A DNA stretch of 64,000 bases from Albibacterium sp963696875 (GTDB lineage: Bacteria > Bacteroidota > Bacteroidia > Sphingobacteriales > Sphingobacteriaceae). The stretch covers positions 248,001 through 312,000 of the forward strand of contig CAVOLQ010000001.1 of assembly GCA_963696875.1 (NCBI GenBank). The letters are read 5' to 3'. A program made the position numbers and the translations under genes. Shown here one piece after another: positions 1-8,820 of the stretch (position 1 is its first letter; every line of letters begins with the position of its first letter). The notes below the pieces were generated by a model that saw nothing but the letters and a program-made list of their open reading frames with translations, was not told the DNA's origin and did no database searches.

Positions 1-267
1 TATGCTACAGCTTTAGAATTTGTAGAAGCGTATAACAGAGAGAAAAATATTGTGTTGGCAAAAGTGGTTTCCGCAGCTCCACTTTCTCCAGAGCACTATA
101 AAGAAGTGCAAGATTTGATAAAAGCCGAAACTAAGGGTGAAGTGATCTTGGATAACCAAGTTGATCCTGACCTTATCGGTGGTTTCATCATCACCATTGG
201 TGATAAACAAATAGATGCAAGTATTTTAGGGAAATTAAATAAGCTTGAAAAGCATCTTAAATCATAA
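1..267 (+). CDS. atpH: ATP synthase F1 subunit delta, C-terminal part
   Basis: The window opens inside this gene: the frame is open from base 1 and ends at a TAA at 265-267, leaving the last 88 residues. Delta (OSCP-like) is the stalk protein joining F1 to the b subunits. The tail carries the family's conserved end (VDPDLIGGFIITIGDK followed by a short helix), and the gene lies 52 bp before atpA in the usual F1 order delta-alpha-gamma. The N-terminal half is outside the window. An internal GTG at 52 is not the real start, because the frame continues upstream with good coding sequence. Confidence 0.92.
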   Translation, partial: YATALEFVEAYNREKNIVLAKVVSAAPLSPEHYKEVQDLIKAETKGEVILDNQVDPDLIGGFIITIGDKQIDASILGKLNKLEKHLKS

Positions 268-319
268 TTATTAAGGCGAAAGCCAATAAACGAATTTAAA
301 TAAACATAAATATAAAGTT

Positions 320-1894
320 ATGCTAGAGGTAAGACCCGATGAAGTATCAGCAATTCTTAGAGAGCAATTGTCGAACTTCAAATCAGAAGCCGAACTGGAA
401 GAAGTAGGTACCGTATTACAAGTAGGTGACGGTATTGCACGCATTTACGGCTTAACTAAGGTTCAATCAGGTGAACTGGTTGAATTTGATAATGGACTGC
501 AAGGTATCGTTCTTAACTTAGAAGAAGACAACGTAGGTGTGGTATTATTAGGTGCTTCTGATGAAATCAAAGAAGGGGATACCATAAAAAGAACGAACAA
601 GATAGCCTCTATCCAAGTAGGGGAAGGTATGTTGGGTCGTGTGGTAAATACTTTAGGTCAGCCAATTGATGGGAAAGGGCCAATACAGGGAAAAACATAC
701 GATATGCCATTGGAGCGTAAGGCACCTGGGGTTATTTATCGTGAACCGGTAACTGAGCCTTTACAGACAGGAGTTAAAGCTATTGACGCGATGATCCCTA
801 TAGGAAGAGGACAACGTGAATTGGTAATTGGAGACCGCCAAACTGGTAAAACTGCCGTTTGTATTGATACCATTATTAATCAAAAAGAATTTTATGATGC
901 AGGAAAGCCAGTTTTCTGTATCTATGTGGCTATCGGACAGAAGAACTCAACTGTTGCAAATATTGTTCGTACTCTTGAGGAAAAAGGTGCTTTAGCTTAT
1001 ACTATTATCGTAGCTGCTTCAGCTGCGGATCCTGCTCCGATGCAGTTTTACGCACCAATGGCAGGCGCTGCAATCGGTGAGTTCTTCCGTGATACTGGTC
1101 GCCCAGCGTTAATTGTTTATGATGATTTATCAAAACAAGCGGTAGCCTATCGTGAGGTGTCTTTATTGCTTCGTCGTCCACCAGGTCGTGAGGCTTATCC
1201 GGGTGACGTATTCTACCTTCACAGTCGTTTATTAGAGCGTGCTGCGAAAATCAACTCGTCAGATAAAATTGCTCAAAGCATGAACGATTTGCCAGATTCC
1301 ATTAAAGGAATTGTTAAGGGCGGTGGTTCATTAACAGCACTTCCTATCATCGAAACTCAAGGTGGTGACGTTTCTGCATATATTCCAACTAACGTAATTT
1401 CTATTACGGATGGTCAGATCTTCTTGGAGTCAAACTTATTTAACGCCGGTGTTCGTCCAGCCATTAACGTAGGTATTTCGGTGTCGCGTGTTGGTGGTAA
1501 CGCGCAGATTAAGTCGATGAAGAAAGTAGCGGGTACTTTGAAGTTAGATCAAGCTCAATACCGTGAACTAGAGGCGTTCTCTAAATTCGGTTCAGACTTA
1601 GACGCTGCTACAAAATCGGTATTGGATAAGGGAGTTCGTAACGTAGAGATCTTAAAGCAAGCACAATACTCTCCAGTTACTGTAGAAAAGCAAGTTGCAA
1701 TTGTTTACGCAGGAGTAAAAGGCTTAATGAGATCGGTGCCTGTAGAAAAGGTACGTGCTTTCGAAGAAGAATATTTACAACAACTTGAAGTTCGTCATCC
1801 TGAGGTGTTAAAAGCATTAAAGGAAGGAAAATTCAATGATGAATTGACGGATGTATTGGAAAAAGTAGCTAAAGAATTAGCTTCTAAATATTAG
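320..1894 (+). CDS. atpA: ATP synthase F1 subunit alpha
   Basis: Regulatory nucleotide-binding alpha subunit of the F-type ATP synthase on the cytoplasmic face of the inner membrane. At 524 aa it has the normal family length. It has an N-terminal beta-barrel domain, a Walker A motif GDRQTGKTA near residues 170-178, and the alpha signature region near residues 360-400 with the conserved NVISITDGQIFLE stretch. The ATG at 320 follows atpH by 52 bp and atpG begins 38 bp downstream, so the three genes are probably co-transcribed. The beta and epsilon genes are not in this window, as is common in Bacteroidetes, where atpD-atpC lie elsewhere. Nothing is unusual about the sequence. Confidence 0.98.
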   Translation: MLEVRPDEVSAILREQLSNFKSEAELEEVGTVLQVGDGIARIYGLTKVQSGELVEFDNGLQGIVLNLEEDNVGVVLLGASDEIKEGDTIKRTNKIASIQVGEGMLGRVVNTLGQPIDGKGPIQGKTYDMPLERKAPGVIYREPVTEPLQTGVKAIDAMIPIGRGQRELVIGDRQTGKTAVCIDTIINQKEFYDAGKPVFCIYVAIGQKNSTVANIVRTLEEKGALAYTIIVAASAADPAPMQFYAPMAGAAIGEFFRDTGRPALIVYDDLSKQAVAYREVSLLLRRPPGREAYPGDVFYLHSRLLERAAKINSSDKIAQSMNDLPDSIKGIVKGGGSLTALPIIETQGGDVSAYIPTNVISITDGQIFLESNLFNAGVRPAINVGISVSRVGGNAQIKSMKKVAGTLKLDQAQYRELEAFSKFGSDLDAATKSVLDKGVRNVEILKQAQYSPVTVEKQVAIVYAGVKGLMRSVPVEKVRAFEEEYLQQLEVRHPEVLKALKEGKFNDELTDVLEKVAKELASKY

Positions 1895-1932
1895 AGGTTA
1901 GTGTTTTCTAATCTCGCATCTTATAAAATACT

Positions 1933-2823
1933 ATGGCTAATTTAAAAGAAGTAAGAAACCGAATTGTATCCGTAACCTCAACGCAGCAGATTACAAATGC
2001 TATGAAGATGGTTTCTGCTGCAAAACTAAGGCGAGCTACAGATGCTATCATTCAATTGCGGCCTTATGCCAATAAGCTTAAAGAGATTTTGGCAAACCTT
2101 TCAGCAAGCGTGGAAGGAGCTACTTCGCCTTTTTTAGAAAATAGGACACCTGATAAGGTATTGATTATCGTTGTTACTTCAAATAGAGGGTTGGCAGGTG
2201 CATTCAATATGAATGCAATTAAAACCGTTAACCAATTAATTTCGACTAAGTACAATGAACAATTCCAAAAAGGGAAGGTGAGCATTATTGCCATTGGGAA
2301 GAAAGGCCATGATTATTACCAAAAACACGAATACAATGTTATAGGTAACAATAATGAGCTGTTCAATAACCTGAATTTTGAGAACGCTTCCGTTATCACT
2401 CAGGGTATCATGGATGCCTTTGTAAAAGGGGATTATGACCGCGTTGAATTAGTTTATAATCAATATAGAAGCGCCTCCGTTCAATCGCTTACAACTGAAC
2501 AACTATTGCCTTTGGAAGCGACAGAAAATATTGATAGTTCAACAGGCTCAAGAAATGAAACGGATTATATTTTTGAGCCTTCAATTGAGAAAATAATTGA
2601 AGAACTGATACCTAAGTCAATAAAAATTCAATTGTATAAAGCAGTTCTTGACTCTCATGCTTCGGAGCACGGCGCAAGAATGATAGCCATGGATAAGGCG
2701 ACTGATAATGCGGGCGAATTAATTAAGGAGCTAAAATTAGCATACAACCAAGCTCGTCAGGCAGCTATCACCACCGAGCTTACAGAGATTGTAAGTGGTG
2801 CAGCCGCTCTTTCGAATGGGTAA
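1933..2823 (+). CDS. atpG: ATP synthase F1 subunit gamma
   Basis: Central rotor stalk of the F1 ATPase. The protein is 296 aa and shows the two conserved ends of the family: an N-terminal helix (RNRIVSVTSTQQITNAMKMV) and a C-terminal helix containing SEHGARMIAMDKATDNA, which together form the coiled coil inside the alpha3beta3 ring. The middle is more variable, as expected. It is the last gene of the operon segment seen here and is followed by a strong hairpin with a T-rich tail at 2864-2901. Confidence 0.97.
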   Translation: MANLKEVRNRIVSVTSTQQITNAMKMVSAAKLRRATDAIIQLRPYANKLKEILANLSASVEGATSPFLENRTPDKVLIIVVTSNRGLAGAFNMNAIKTVNQLISTKYNEQFQKGKVSIIAIGKKGHDYYQKHEYNVIGNNNELFNNLNFENASVITQGIMDAFVKGDYDRVELVYNQYRSASVQSLTTEQLLPLEATENIDSSTGSRNETDYIFEPSIEKIIEELIPKSIKIQLYKAVLDSHASEHGARMIAMDKATDNAGELIKELKLAYNQARQAAITTELTEIVSGAAALSNG

Positions 2824-2863
2824 ATCTTAGCTTTATTTTCAAACGTAAATTATTATTTATATA

Positions 2864-2901
2864 ATTAGCCTTCATGTACTCATGAGGGCTAATTTGTTTT
2901 A
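2864..2901 (+). terminator. Rho-independent terminator after atpG
   Basis: A 13-bp stem (ATTAGCCTTCATG pairing with CATGAGGGCTAAT, one G-T wobble) with a 4-base loop is followed by TTTGTTTT. It lies 40 bp after the atpG stop and reads as the end of the ATP synthase operon. Confidence 0.8.
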
Positions 2902-2937
2902 TAATCACATTAGATTTTTAATCTTTCATTTAATTTG

Positions 2938-2945
2938 TATTTTTG
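2938..2945 (+). promoter_or_regulatory. Candidate -7 element for the 71-aa membrane protein
   Basis: TATTTTTG matches the Bacteroidetes -7 consensus TAnnTTTG and lies 18 bp before the ATG at 2964, after the atpG terminator. No good TTTG -33 partner is seen at 19-20 bp, so support is moderate. Confidence 0.4.
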
Positions 2946-2963
2946 TTTTCAAATAAATAGCAT

Positions 2964-3179
2964 ATGTCAAATTCTGTCAGAAAAACACAAAGAACCAACG
3001 ATAATAACGCCAACGAAACGAAACATTATATCACTTTAGTTGTGGCCATTATTTTTGGTGTAGCAGGAACTTTTGTCCGTTTTATTCAAGATTCATTTTT
3101 GTTTACTTCCATCGGGAACGTATTACTGCTCATTGGCAGCGTTATAGCAATAAGTACCGTTTTCAAAATCATGAAATAA
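2964..3179 (+). CDS. Small two-helix membrane protein, unknown function
   Basis: A 71-aa protein I do not recognise as a named family. After a polar, Asn/Thr-rich N-terminus of about 25 residues it has two predicted membrane segments, roughly residues 26-44 (ITLVVAIIFGVAGTF) and 50-68 (GNVLLLIGSVIAISTVF). There is no signal peptidase site. It sits alone between two terminators (2864-2901 and 3211-3276) with its own candidate promoter, so it is probably a monocistronic gene. The composition matches its neighbours. No function can be assigned. Confidence 0.7.
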   Translation: MSNSVRKTQRTNDNNANETKHYITLVVAIIFGVAGTFVRFIQDSFLFTSIGNVLLLIGSVIAISTVFKIMK

Positions 3180-3210
3180 TACACATAGTCTGATTTAGAC
3201 TTAATAATTG

Positions 3211-3276
3211 AAAAGGCTTAATCTTGTTCTTTATTTTCAACAAATTTGAAAATAAAGGAAAGGATTAAGCCTTTTT
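3211..3276 (+). terminator. Long bipartite hairpin terminator
   Basis: The outer stem AAAAGGCTTAATC (3211-3223) pairs with GATTAAGCCTTTT (3263-3275). The inner stem CTTTATTTTCAA (3229-3240) pairs with TTGAAAATAAAG (3246-3257). Together they make about 25 paired bases interrupted by one internal loop and ending in a T run. It terminates the small membrane protein gene. Both strands are T-rich at the ends, so it could work in either direction. Confidence 0.8.
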
Positions 3277-3353
3277 ACGTTTGCCAGTTTTTGTTTGAAA
3301 CGCCATTTAAACCATTCCTTCTTTTATTCGTTTAACTATAAAAATATTTTATC

Positions 3354-3995
3354 ATGAAAACGATATTCCTTTTCCTGCTTAGCTCCATTTTTTTATTAGG
3401 TGCTCAAGCTCAAACAGATTCTATCCAGCATGTTTCAAAATTAGAAATTAATAGAAAGAAGAACAAGACTTTTTCTAGCCGTGATTCTACCCTGATTTTG
3501 AGCATTGATACTTTAGTGATGAAAGACCGGTCAAAACTACTATTCTACGGAAAGAAGAAGGTAGAGCTAAAAGTAAAACACGCCATTATTGGTAAGGATG
3601 CCTTAATTTATGGGACAGATGGAAAGAACAATGGTAGTGATATGGATATAACCATTCGATTTGATGATTTGGGAAGCTTAGTAGTATCGTCTGCAGGATT
3701 AGATGCACAAAATGGAACCAAGACCTTCCCAAATGGAAATGGAGGAAAAATAAGCTTGAAATACTTAAGCAATGGAATGACTCCCCAACAGGTTAATAAA
3801 AAGGAGAGTGCTTATCTATCAATTGACACTAAAGCGGGCGGCTACTCTGTTAATGCTCAGAGTGAGATTAGAAACATTCTTTCTCGAATTGGAAGAGGAA
3901 CCCGGCCGTTGGGACAACTGCCCCAAGGCCAAGTTTATTCTGGTTCGCCGGGAATAGATGGGAAAAGTGAAGTCAAAGCCATATCTGAGTTTTAA
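3354..3995 (+). CDS. Secreted protein of unknown function
   Basis: A 213-aa protein with a clear Sec signal peptide (MKTIFLFLLSSIFLLGAQAQ, predicted cleavage after AQA or AQAQ). The mature part is rich in beta-strand-like and Gly/Asn stretches (for example YGTDGKNNGSDMDI and NGTKTFPNGNGGKISLKYL) and lacks cysteines, recognisable catalytic motifs and a type IX C-terminal sorting domain. I do not recognise the family. It lies about 100 bp ahead of an outer-membrane beta-barrel gene on the same strand, so the two may be expressed together in the envelope. Confidence 0.7.
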   Translation: MKTIFLFLLSSIFLLGAQAQTDSIQHVSKLEINRKKNKTFSSRDSTLILSIDTLVMKDRSKLLFYGKKKVELKVKHAIIGKDALIYGTDGKNNGSDMDITIRFDDLGSLVVSSAGLDAQNGTKTFPNGNGGKISLKYLSNGMTPQQVNKKESAYLSIDTKAGGYSVNAQSEIRNILSRIGRGTRPLGQLPQGQVYSGSPGIDGKSEVKAISEF

Positions 3996-4098
3996 AGCTA
4001 CAAAACCCAAATAAAAAGATTAATTTCGTTTTTAGTAAAAAAGAGCTATGCTGCTTTAGCCTCATAGCATGGATATATTAATTAGAGAAATTAATACG

Positions 4099-4749
4099 AT
4101 GAAAAGGTTTGTTTTTATTCTATTCTTATCTATTTTAACAATAAGTAAAGTTCTGGCCCAAGATTATTATGGATCGTCTTATAGTGATAAAAAGGTATAT
4201 TTAGGGATCACGTTTTCGCCAAATGTACATTGGTTACGCTATGGAAACACGCAGAATATAAAAAAGGAAATGAAGTTAGGATATTCTTACGGACTACTAG
4301 GAGACTTTCCATTAACAGAGAATTACTACTTTTCAACCGGTTTTTTAATCAATAATTTAAAGGCACGATCCAGTTACTCTACTCCAAACGCCGCACCTAA
4401 TGCTTCTCTTCCCGCCACCTATCATTTGCAATATATCGAAGTGCCTTTCGGCTTAAAACTTCAAAGTACACAACGTTATTATCGAAGTTATTATGGTCAA
4501 TTCGGATTTGCCGCGGGAATGAAAATTAACGGGGAACGTGAATGGGATGGGATGGATAAAGTGTCACTTGGGAGTGACTCCGATCTGTTTCGTTTGGCAA
4601 TGCAAATTGGAGGAGGAATCAATTGGCAACTTGATCATAAGTTAAATATGATAACTGGACTGACGTTTAACAATGGATTTACCAAAATATTGAAAGACGG
4701 AAGTCCCAAAAGCTCCTATGTAGCGTTTAATTTTGCAATCTTCTTTTAA
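4099..4749 (+). CDS. Outer-membrane beta-barrel protein (porin-family, PF13568-like)
   Basis: The chosen ATG at 4099 starts directly at a signal peptide (MKRFVFILFLSILTISKVLA); a possible earlier ATG at 4069 would add ten residues before it. The 216-aa product alternates hydrophobic and polar residues with many aromatic ends. It has a glycine-rich penultimate strand (LAMQIGGGINWQ) and ends in a typical barrel strand, SSYVAFNFAIFF, finishing with Phe. This fits small Bacteroidetes outer-membrane barrels of the porin/PorT-like class. The substrate is unknown. nadE begins 11 bp downstream, so read-through is likely. Confidence 0.75.
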   Translation: MKRFVFILFLSILTISKVLAQDYYGSSYSDKKVYLGITFSPNVHWLRYGNTQNIKKEMKLGYSYGLLGDFPLTENYYFSTGFLINNLKARSSYSTPNAAPNASLPATYHLQYIEVPFGLKLQSTQRYYRSYYGQFGFAAGMKINGEREWDGMDKVSLGSDSDLFRLAMQIGGGINWQLDHKLNMITGLTFNNGFTKILKDGSPKSSYVAFNFAIFF

Positions 4750-4760
4750 AAAAAAACACC

Positions 4761-6350
4761 ATGAATATTGCCATTTCTCAGTTGAATTATACAGTAGGGG
4801 ATTTCCAAGGAAATAGTAAAAGAATCCTAAAAGCTATTGATGCTGCACAAGACAAGGATGTCGATTTAATAATCTTTTCTGAACTAGCTATAGGTGGGTT
4901 TCCTGCCTTTGATTTGAATAATAGTAAGGAATACAGAGAAAGAAGTCGACAGACCGTTGCATTGATTGAAAAAGCATGTACAAGGATTAGCTGTATAGTA
5001 GGAGGAATTTATGAACAAGATAGTCAACTATATAATGCAGCCTATTTTATTGAGAATGGGTCGGTAAAACAAATTATTAGAAAGAAATCCCTAAGCTCAA
5101 ACGATTGGTATAATGAGGCTCGAAACTTTACTTCTGGAGAAGGATGTGAAACGATTCGGCTTCAGGATAAAGACTTCCTTATTGCTATAGGAGGGGACCT
5201 AAATGAAGTATCCCAGATAGACGAGGGAGCGAAATTTGTTATTCATCTTAACGCCACGCCGTTTTCATATACCTCACATACCAGTAAACTTGTACAGCTG
5301 GCTGAATTTTGCCAGGAAGAAAAACTTCCTGTTATTGAAATTAATCAAGTAGGAGGACAGGGCGATATACTCTTTGATGGACGTTCTTTTATTATGGATG
5401 CCAATGGAGATGTTGTAGATCAATTACTTGCTTTTAAAGAAGAAACAAAGTACTGTCAATTAACTAATACTAGCATAGCAAGCCAATCATTTATAGATAA
5501 GCCAAACCCTTCGGAGATTGCACTTATCCATGATGCTTTAGTGTTGGGAATAAAAGATTTCTTTGAAAAGCAGGGTTTTAAAAAAGCAGTATTAGGATTA
5601 TCAGGAGGTTTAGATTCGGCACTTGTCGCCGCACTAGCCTGTGAAGCTCTAGGTTCCGAAAATGTCTTGGCTATATTACTGCCCTCTATTTATTCGACAG
5701 ATCACTCCCTAAAAGATGCATTAGATTTGGTAGAAAATACCGGTTGTAAACACGAGATAATTCCCATAAAGAGTGCTGTTCTAACTTTTGAGAGTTTACT
5801 TGCCCCAGTTTTTCAAGGTAAAGATGCAGATCTAACTGAAGAGAATATCCAGGCTCGCTCAAGAGGGCTTATTTTAATGGCTGTTTCAAATAAACTAGGG
5901 TATATAGTACTTAATACATCAAATAAAAGTGAGTGCGCTGTAGGCTATGGAACGCTCTACGGCGATATGGTGGGCTCTTTAAGTGTCCTAGGAGATGTTT
6001 ATAAAACCCAAGCTTTTGATTTAGCGAGGTACATCAATAGAGATCGAGAAATTATTCCTGTTCATACAATTGTGAAACCCCCTTCTGCGGAGCTAAGACC
6101 TGGGCAGAAAGATAGTGATTCAATACCTGAATACCCTATCTTAGATTCTATTCTGTTTCAATATATTGATATGGGCAAAAGTAAATCGGAGATCATTGCA
6201 TTAGGGTTTGAAAATAATACTGTCGAACGAATATTGAACTTAGTGGACAACGCCGAATTTAAGCGCTATCAAGCACCCCCAATTCTGAGGGTTTCTAATA
6301 AAGCGTTTGGAAGAGGGCGAGTAATGCCGGTTGTTTCAAGGAGGTCATAG
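4761..6350 (+). CDS. nadE: NAD+ synthetase (glutamine-type) with a degenerate glutaminase domain
   Basis: Final step of NAD synthesis: amidation of deamido-NAD. The 529-aa protein has the two-domain layout of glutamine-dependent NadE: a nitrilase-fold amidase domain (about 1-250) and an ammonia-using synthetase domain with the pyrophosphatase loop SGGLDS at 281-286 and later GTLYGDM and RPGQKDSDS motifs. In the amidase domain the Glu (FSELAIGG, about residue 41) and the Lys (RKKSLSS) are kept. The nucleophile block normally reading ICED is IGGD at 143-146, so the catalytic Cys is Gly144. As read, the enzyme should depend on free ammonia or another amidotransferase. Confidence 0.93.
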   Translation: MNIAISQLNYTVGDFQGNSKRILKAIDAAQDKDVDLIIFSELAIGGFPAFDLNNSKEYRERSRQTVALIEKACTRISCIVGGIYEQDSQLYNAAYFIENGSVKQIIRKKSLSSNDWYNEARNFTSGEGCETIRLQDKDFLIAIGGDLNEVSQIDEGAKFVIHLNATPFSYTSHTSKLVQLAEFCQEEKLPVIEINQVGGQGDILFDGRSFIMDANGDVVDQLLAFKEETKYCQLTNTSIASQSFIDKPNPSEIALIHDALVLGIKDFFEKQGFKKAVLGLSGGLDSALVAALACEALGSENVLAILLPSIYSTDHSLKDALDLVENTGCKHEIIPIKSAVLTFESLLAPVFQGKDADLTEENIQARSRGLILMAVSNKLGYIVLNTSNKSECAVGYGTLYGDMVGSLSVLGDVYKTQAFDLARYINRDREIIPVHTIVKPPSAELRPGQKDSDSIPEYPILDSILFQYIDMGKSKSEIIALGFENNTVERILNLVDNAEFKRYQAPPILRVSNKAFGRGRVMPVVSRRS

Positions 6351-6360
6351 GTATTAGGCT

Positions 6361-7977
6361 TTAGGTATCAACACCGCCACGCCTAAAACCTACAACAATA
6401 AGTCCAGCGAAAATCAAAGCCCCAAATGACGCTAAATAAGCGATATAATCCCCAGCTTTTACATAAAGGGTAAGCTCTTCATTTAAGTTGATTTCTTGAT
6501 TAATTGCATCGGCTGTCCACCATTTTGTCTTTTTAACGATATCTCCTTTTTGATTAATAAAGGCCGATATTCCCGTGTTTGCGGAGCGGGCTACCCATCT
6601 TCTGGTTTCTATTGCACGAAGCTTCGCATAGGCGAGATGCTGGTCCTTTCCTGATGTGTTTCCCCACCATCCATCATTTGTAATAATAGCAATGAATTGC
6701 GCTCCATCCTTTATAAAGTCGCCTACATAACTTCCCCAAATCGATTCATAACAAATTATAGGTGCGGCACCAATGCCACTTTGAGCATAGAAAACGGTAG
6801 ATTCGGCTTGGCTACCGTAGCCGCCTGTTGTTCCTCCAAATGCGGCGAAAAGAGGCTTCATAAATGCCAAAGCTTCCTTAAAGGGCAATTGTTCAACGCC
6901 TGGGACTAATTTAGATTTATGGTAAAACTGAACCCTGCCAGAATTTTCGATTAAAACACCGGCATTAAAAGCGTCTACATAGCCATGGAGATGTGGATAA
7001 TAAACTGCCGACAAGGTTTTTGCAGAATCGTAGATTAAATAGCTCTCTATTCCTGACAAGACATTGCCATTTTTATACTTAGTTAGGAAGTTCTGAATTT
7101 GATGGAAACTTTTGCTTTCACGAATAGTCTCCTCATTAGTGGCTTCAGGAATAGCGGTTTCCGGCCAGATGAAAAACTCGGTATTTGGTAATGCCACAGA
7201 GTCTGAAAGTCGAATTAAATTGGCTAATTGAACTTCAGCCGGTAAATTGCCATATTTGTCATAAGGATCTACATTTGGTTGAACCACAACGATATCAGCA
7301 GGATTAACTCGCTCTTCATAATTACTATACTGTATAAGAGAAATACTTATGGGAACGAGAACGAGTAATATCCAAGCAATCCATACCCTTTTGTTCGGGG
7401 TCTCACTTAGTTTATTTGTTTTAAGAATGTAGAATACGAGCAGGTTGCTCAGTAAAATCCATAGAGACCCACCATATACACCCGTGAATTCATACCATTG
7501 AACCAGGTGATGATCCACCGCAAAGCCATTGCCCAGGGTCATCCAAGGGAAAGCCAGGTCCCAGCTTTGATGAAGGAATTCATAAGAAATCCAAAAGCAA
7601 ATAAGACCTATATAAGAAATAAGTGTGCCATATCGCTTTCTCAATTGAAAATACAGCCAAAATGCTAAAGCCATCATTGCAGCTGCTAAACCAAAAGGGA
7701 TAAGTGAAATCAATATAGCAACCGCTGCAGGCATAACTGCATTCATTGCATTAAAAACCCAATAAATGCTCGCTGTATTCCAAACTAAAGCGGACAATCC
7801 GCCAATAAAAAATACTTTTAAGCCCTTTTTATTGTAGGTGCCCACGATGATATCTTCCATAGCAAATAATACTGGCACAAAAGCGATCAAAAGGAGAGGC
7901 GATGTATAAGGAATAGGTGGCCAGGCCAGCCACAATAAAAATGCACTTAACAGGGCTAAAAGAATGTTTGTTTTCAT
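6361..7977 (-). CDS. lnt: Apolipoprotein N-acyltransferase
   Basis: Inner-membrane enzyme adding the third acyl chain to the N-terminal Cys of lipoproteins. The 538-aa protein starts with several membrane helices (residues 1 to about 215), then a periplasmic nitrilase-fold domain and a last helix near the C-terminus (IAYLASFGALIFAGLIVVGF). The catalytic triad is visible: Glu273 in WPETAIPE, Lys354 in FYHKSKLVPG, and Cys409 in PIICYESIWG. It is convergent with nadE, whose stop is 10 bp away. The gap to the upstream rsmI holds an inverted repeat (8002-8069). Confidence 0.95.
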   Translation of the reverse strand: MKTNILLALLSAFLLWLAWPPIPYTSPLLLIAFVPVLFAMEDIIVGTYNKKGLKVFFIGGLSALVWNTASIYWVFNAMNAVMPAAVAILISLIPFGLAAAMMALAFWLYFQLRKRYGTLISYIGLICFWISYEFLHQSWDLAFPWMTLGNGFAVDHHLVQWYEFTGVYGGSLWILLSNLLVFYILKTNKLSETPNKRVWIAWILLVLVPISISLIQYSNYEERVNPADIVVVQPNVDPYDKYGNLPAEVQLANLIRLSDSVALPNTEFFIWPETAIPEATNEETIRESKSFHQIQNFLTKYKNGNVLSGIESYLIYDSAKTLSAVYYPHLHGYVDAFNAGVLIENSGRVQFYHKSKLVPGVEQLPFKEALAFMKPLFAAFGGTTGGYGSQAESTVFYAQSGIGAAPIICYESIWGSYVGDFIKDGAQFIAIITNDGWWGNTSGKDQHLAYAKLRAIETRRWVARSANTGISAFINQKGDIVKKTKWWTADAINQEINLNEELTLYVKAGDYIAYLASFGALIFAGLIVVGFRRGGVDT

Positions 7978-8001
7978 TGGAATAAATTGTTTTTTAAAGG
8001 T

Positions 8002-8069
8002 AATGAAGCTATCATGAGTGGTTTATTGATCTCGGTTTGTGAAGTTAGCGAACTCATGATGGTTTCATT
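8002..8069. repeat. 18-bp inverted repeat between lnt and rsmI
   Basis: Arms at 8002-8019 (AATGAAGCTATCATGAGT) and 8052-8069 are reverse complements except for two positions, with a 32-base spacer. In a plus-strand RNA both differences become G-U pairs, so the stem would be fully paired; the flanking genes are on the minus strand. The spacer contains gatctcggtttgtgaag, which resembles part of the interspersed repeat at 8821-8972, so this may be a diverged relative. There is no T tract, so it is not a standard terminator. Confidence 0.55.
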
Positions 8070-8095
8070 GGAATAATTTATTTTTATCAGGGAAG

Positions 8096-8761
8096 CTATT
8101 CAGCTCCATGCAAACAAATAACAAACTCCCCCTTCACAATTCCGTTCTCAAAATGGGTTAGCACCTCCCTTAGGGTTCCACGAACTGTTTCTTCAAAGAC
8201 CTTGGTTATCTCTCTTGAAACAGATACCAAGCGATCCTCCCCAAAATATTCTATAAAATCGGTTAAGGTTTTTAATACCCTATGCGGAGATTCATAGAAA
8301 ATCATCGTTCTATCTTCTGCTGCCAAAGACTTCAATCTAGTTTGTCTTCCCTTTTTAACAGGTAGAAAGCCTTCAAATACAAAACGATCCGCAGGTAATC
8401 CTGAATTGACTAAAGCAGGGACAAAAGCAGTTGCTCCAGGTAAGCAGTTAACTTCCAATCCATTTTGGATGGCTTCTCTTACCAATAAAAATCCGGGATC
8501 AGAGATAGCGGGCGTGCCCGCATCAGAAATTAAGGCTAAGCTTTTTCCTTCTTTCATTAAACGAATTAATTCGTTTAATGCTTTATGCTCATTGTGCTGA
8601 TGGTGGGCATACATCTTATTTTCGATTCCGAAATGCTTTAATAGCGGTGCACTCACCCGGGTATCTTCTACCAAAATAACATCCACTTCTTTTAAAATTC
8701 GGATCGCACGGAATGTCATGTCCTCCAAATTTCCTATCGGAGTAGGAACTAAATATAGCAT
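8096..8761 (-). CDS. rsmI: 16S rRNA (cytidine1402-2'-O)-methyltransferase
   Basis: SAM-dependent tetrapyrrole-methylase-fold enzyme that 2'-O-methylates C1402 in the 30S decoding centre. The 221-aa protein has the family blocks in order: YLVPTPIGNLEDMTFRA at the N-terminus, EDTR near residue 37, ALISDAGTPAISDPG (about 76-90), LPGATAF (about 106), and the FYESPHR motif (about 155) with SREITKVFEE after it. It is shorter than the E. coli protein (286 aa) and lacks the C-terminal extension, as is normal in Bacteroidetes. It is probably transcribed ahead of lnt. Confidence 0.92.
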   Translation of the reverse strand: MLYLVPTPIGNLEDMTFRAIRILKEVDVILVEDTRVSAPLLKHFGIENKMYAHHQHNEHKALNELIRLMKEGKSLALISDAGTPAISDPGFLLVREAIQNGLEVNCLPGATAFVPALVNSGLPADRFVFEGFLPVKKGRQTRLKSLAAEDRTMIFYESPHRVLKTLTDFIEYFGEDRLVSVSREITKVFEETVRGTLREVLTHFENGIVKGEFVICLHGAE

Positions 8762-8820
8762 TTTCGTGTGTTTAAAAGTTCATTTAAAATAGATGATTTG
8801 TCAATTCACATTCCTAAAAG

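Noticed and set aside
1893..1915. Hairpin GAGGTTAG/CTAATCTC between atpA and atpG
   Set aside because: The stem is only 8 bp with one wobble and no T tract; too weak to call a terminator or regulator in the middle of an operon.
4010..4075. GCTATG/CATAGC hairpin before the beta-barrel gene as a terminator
   Set aside because: The stem is only 6 bp and no T run follows.
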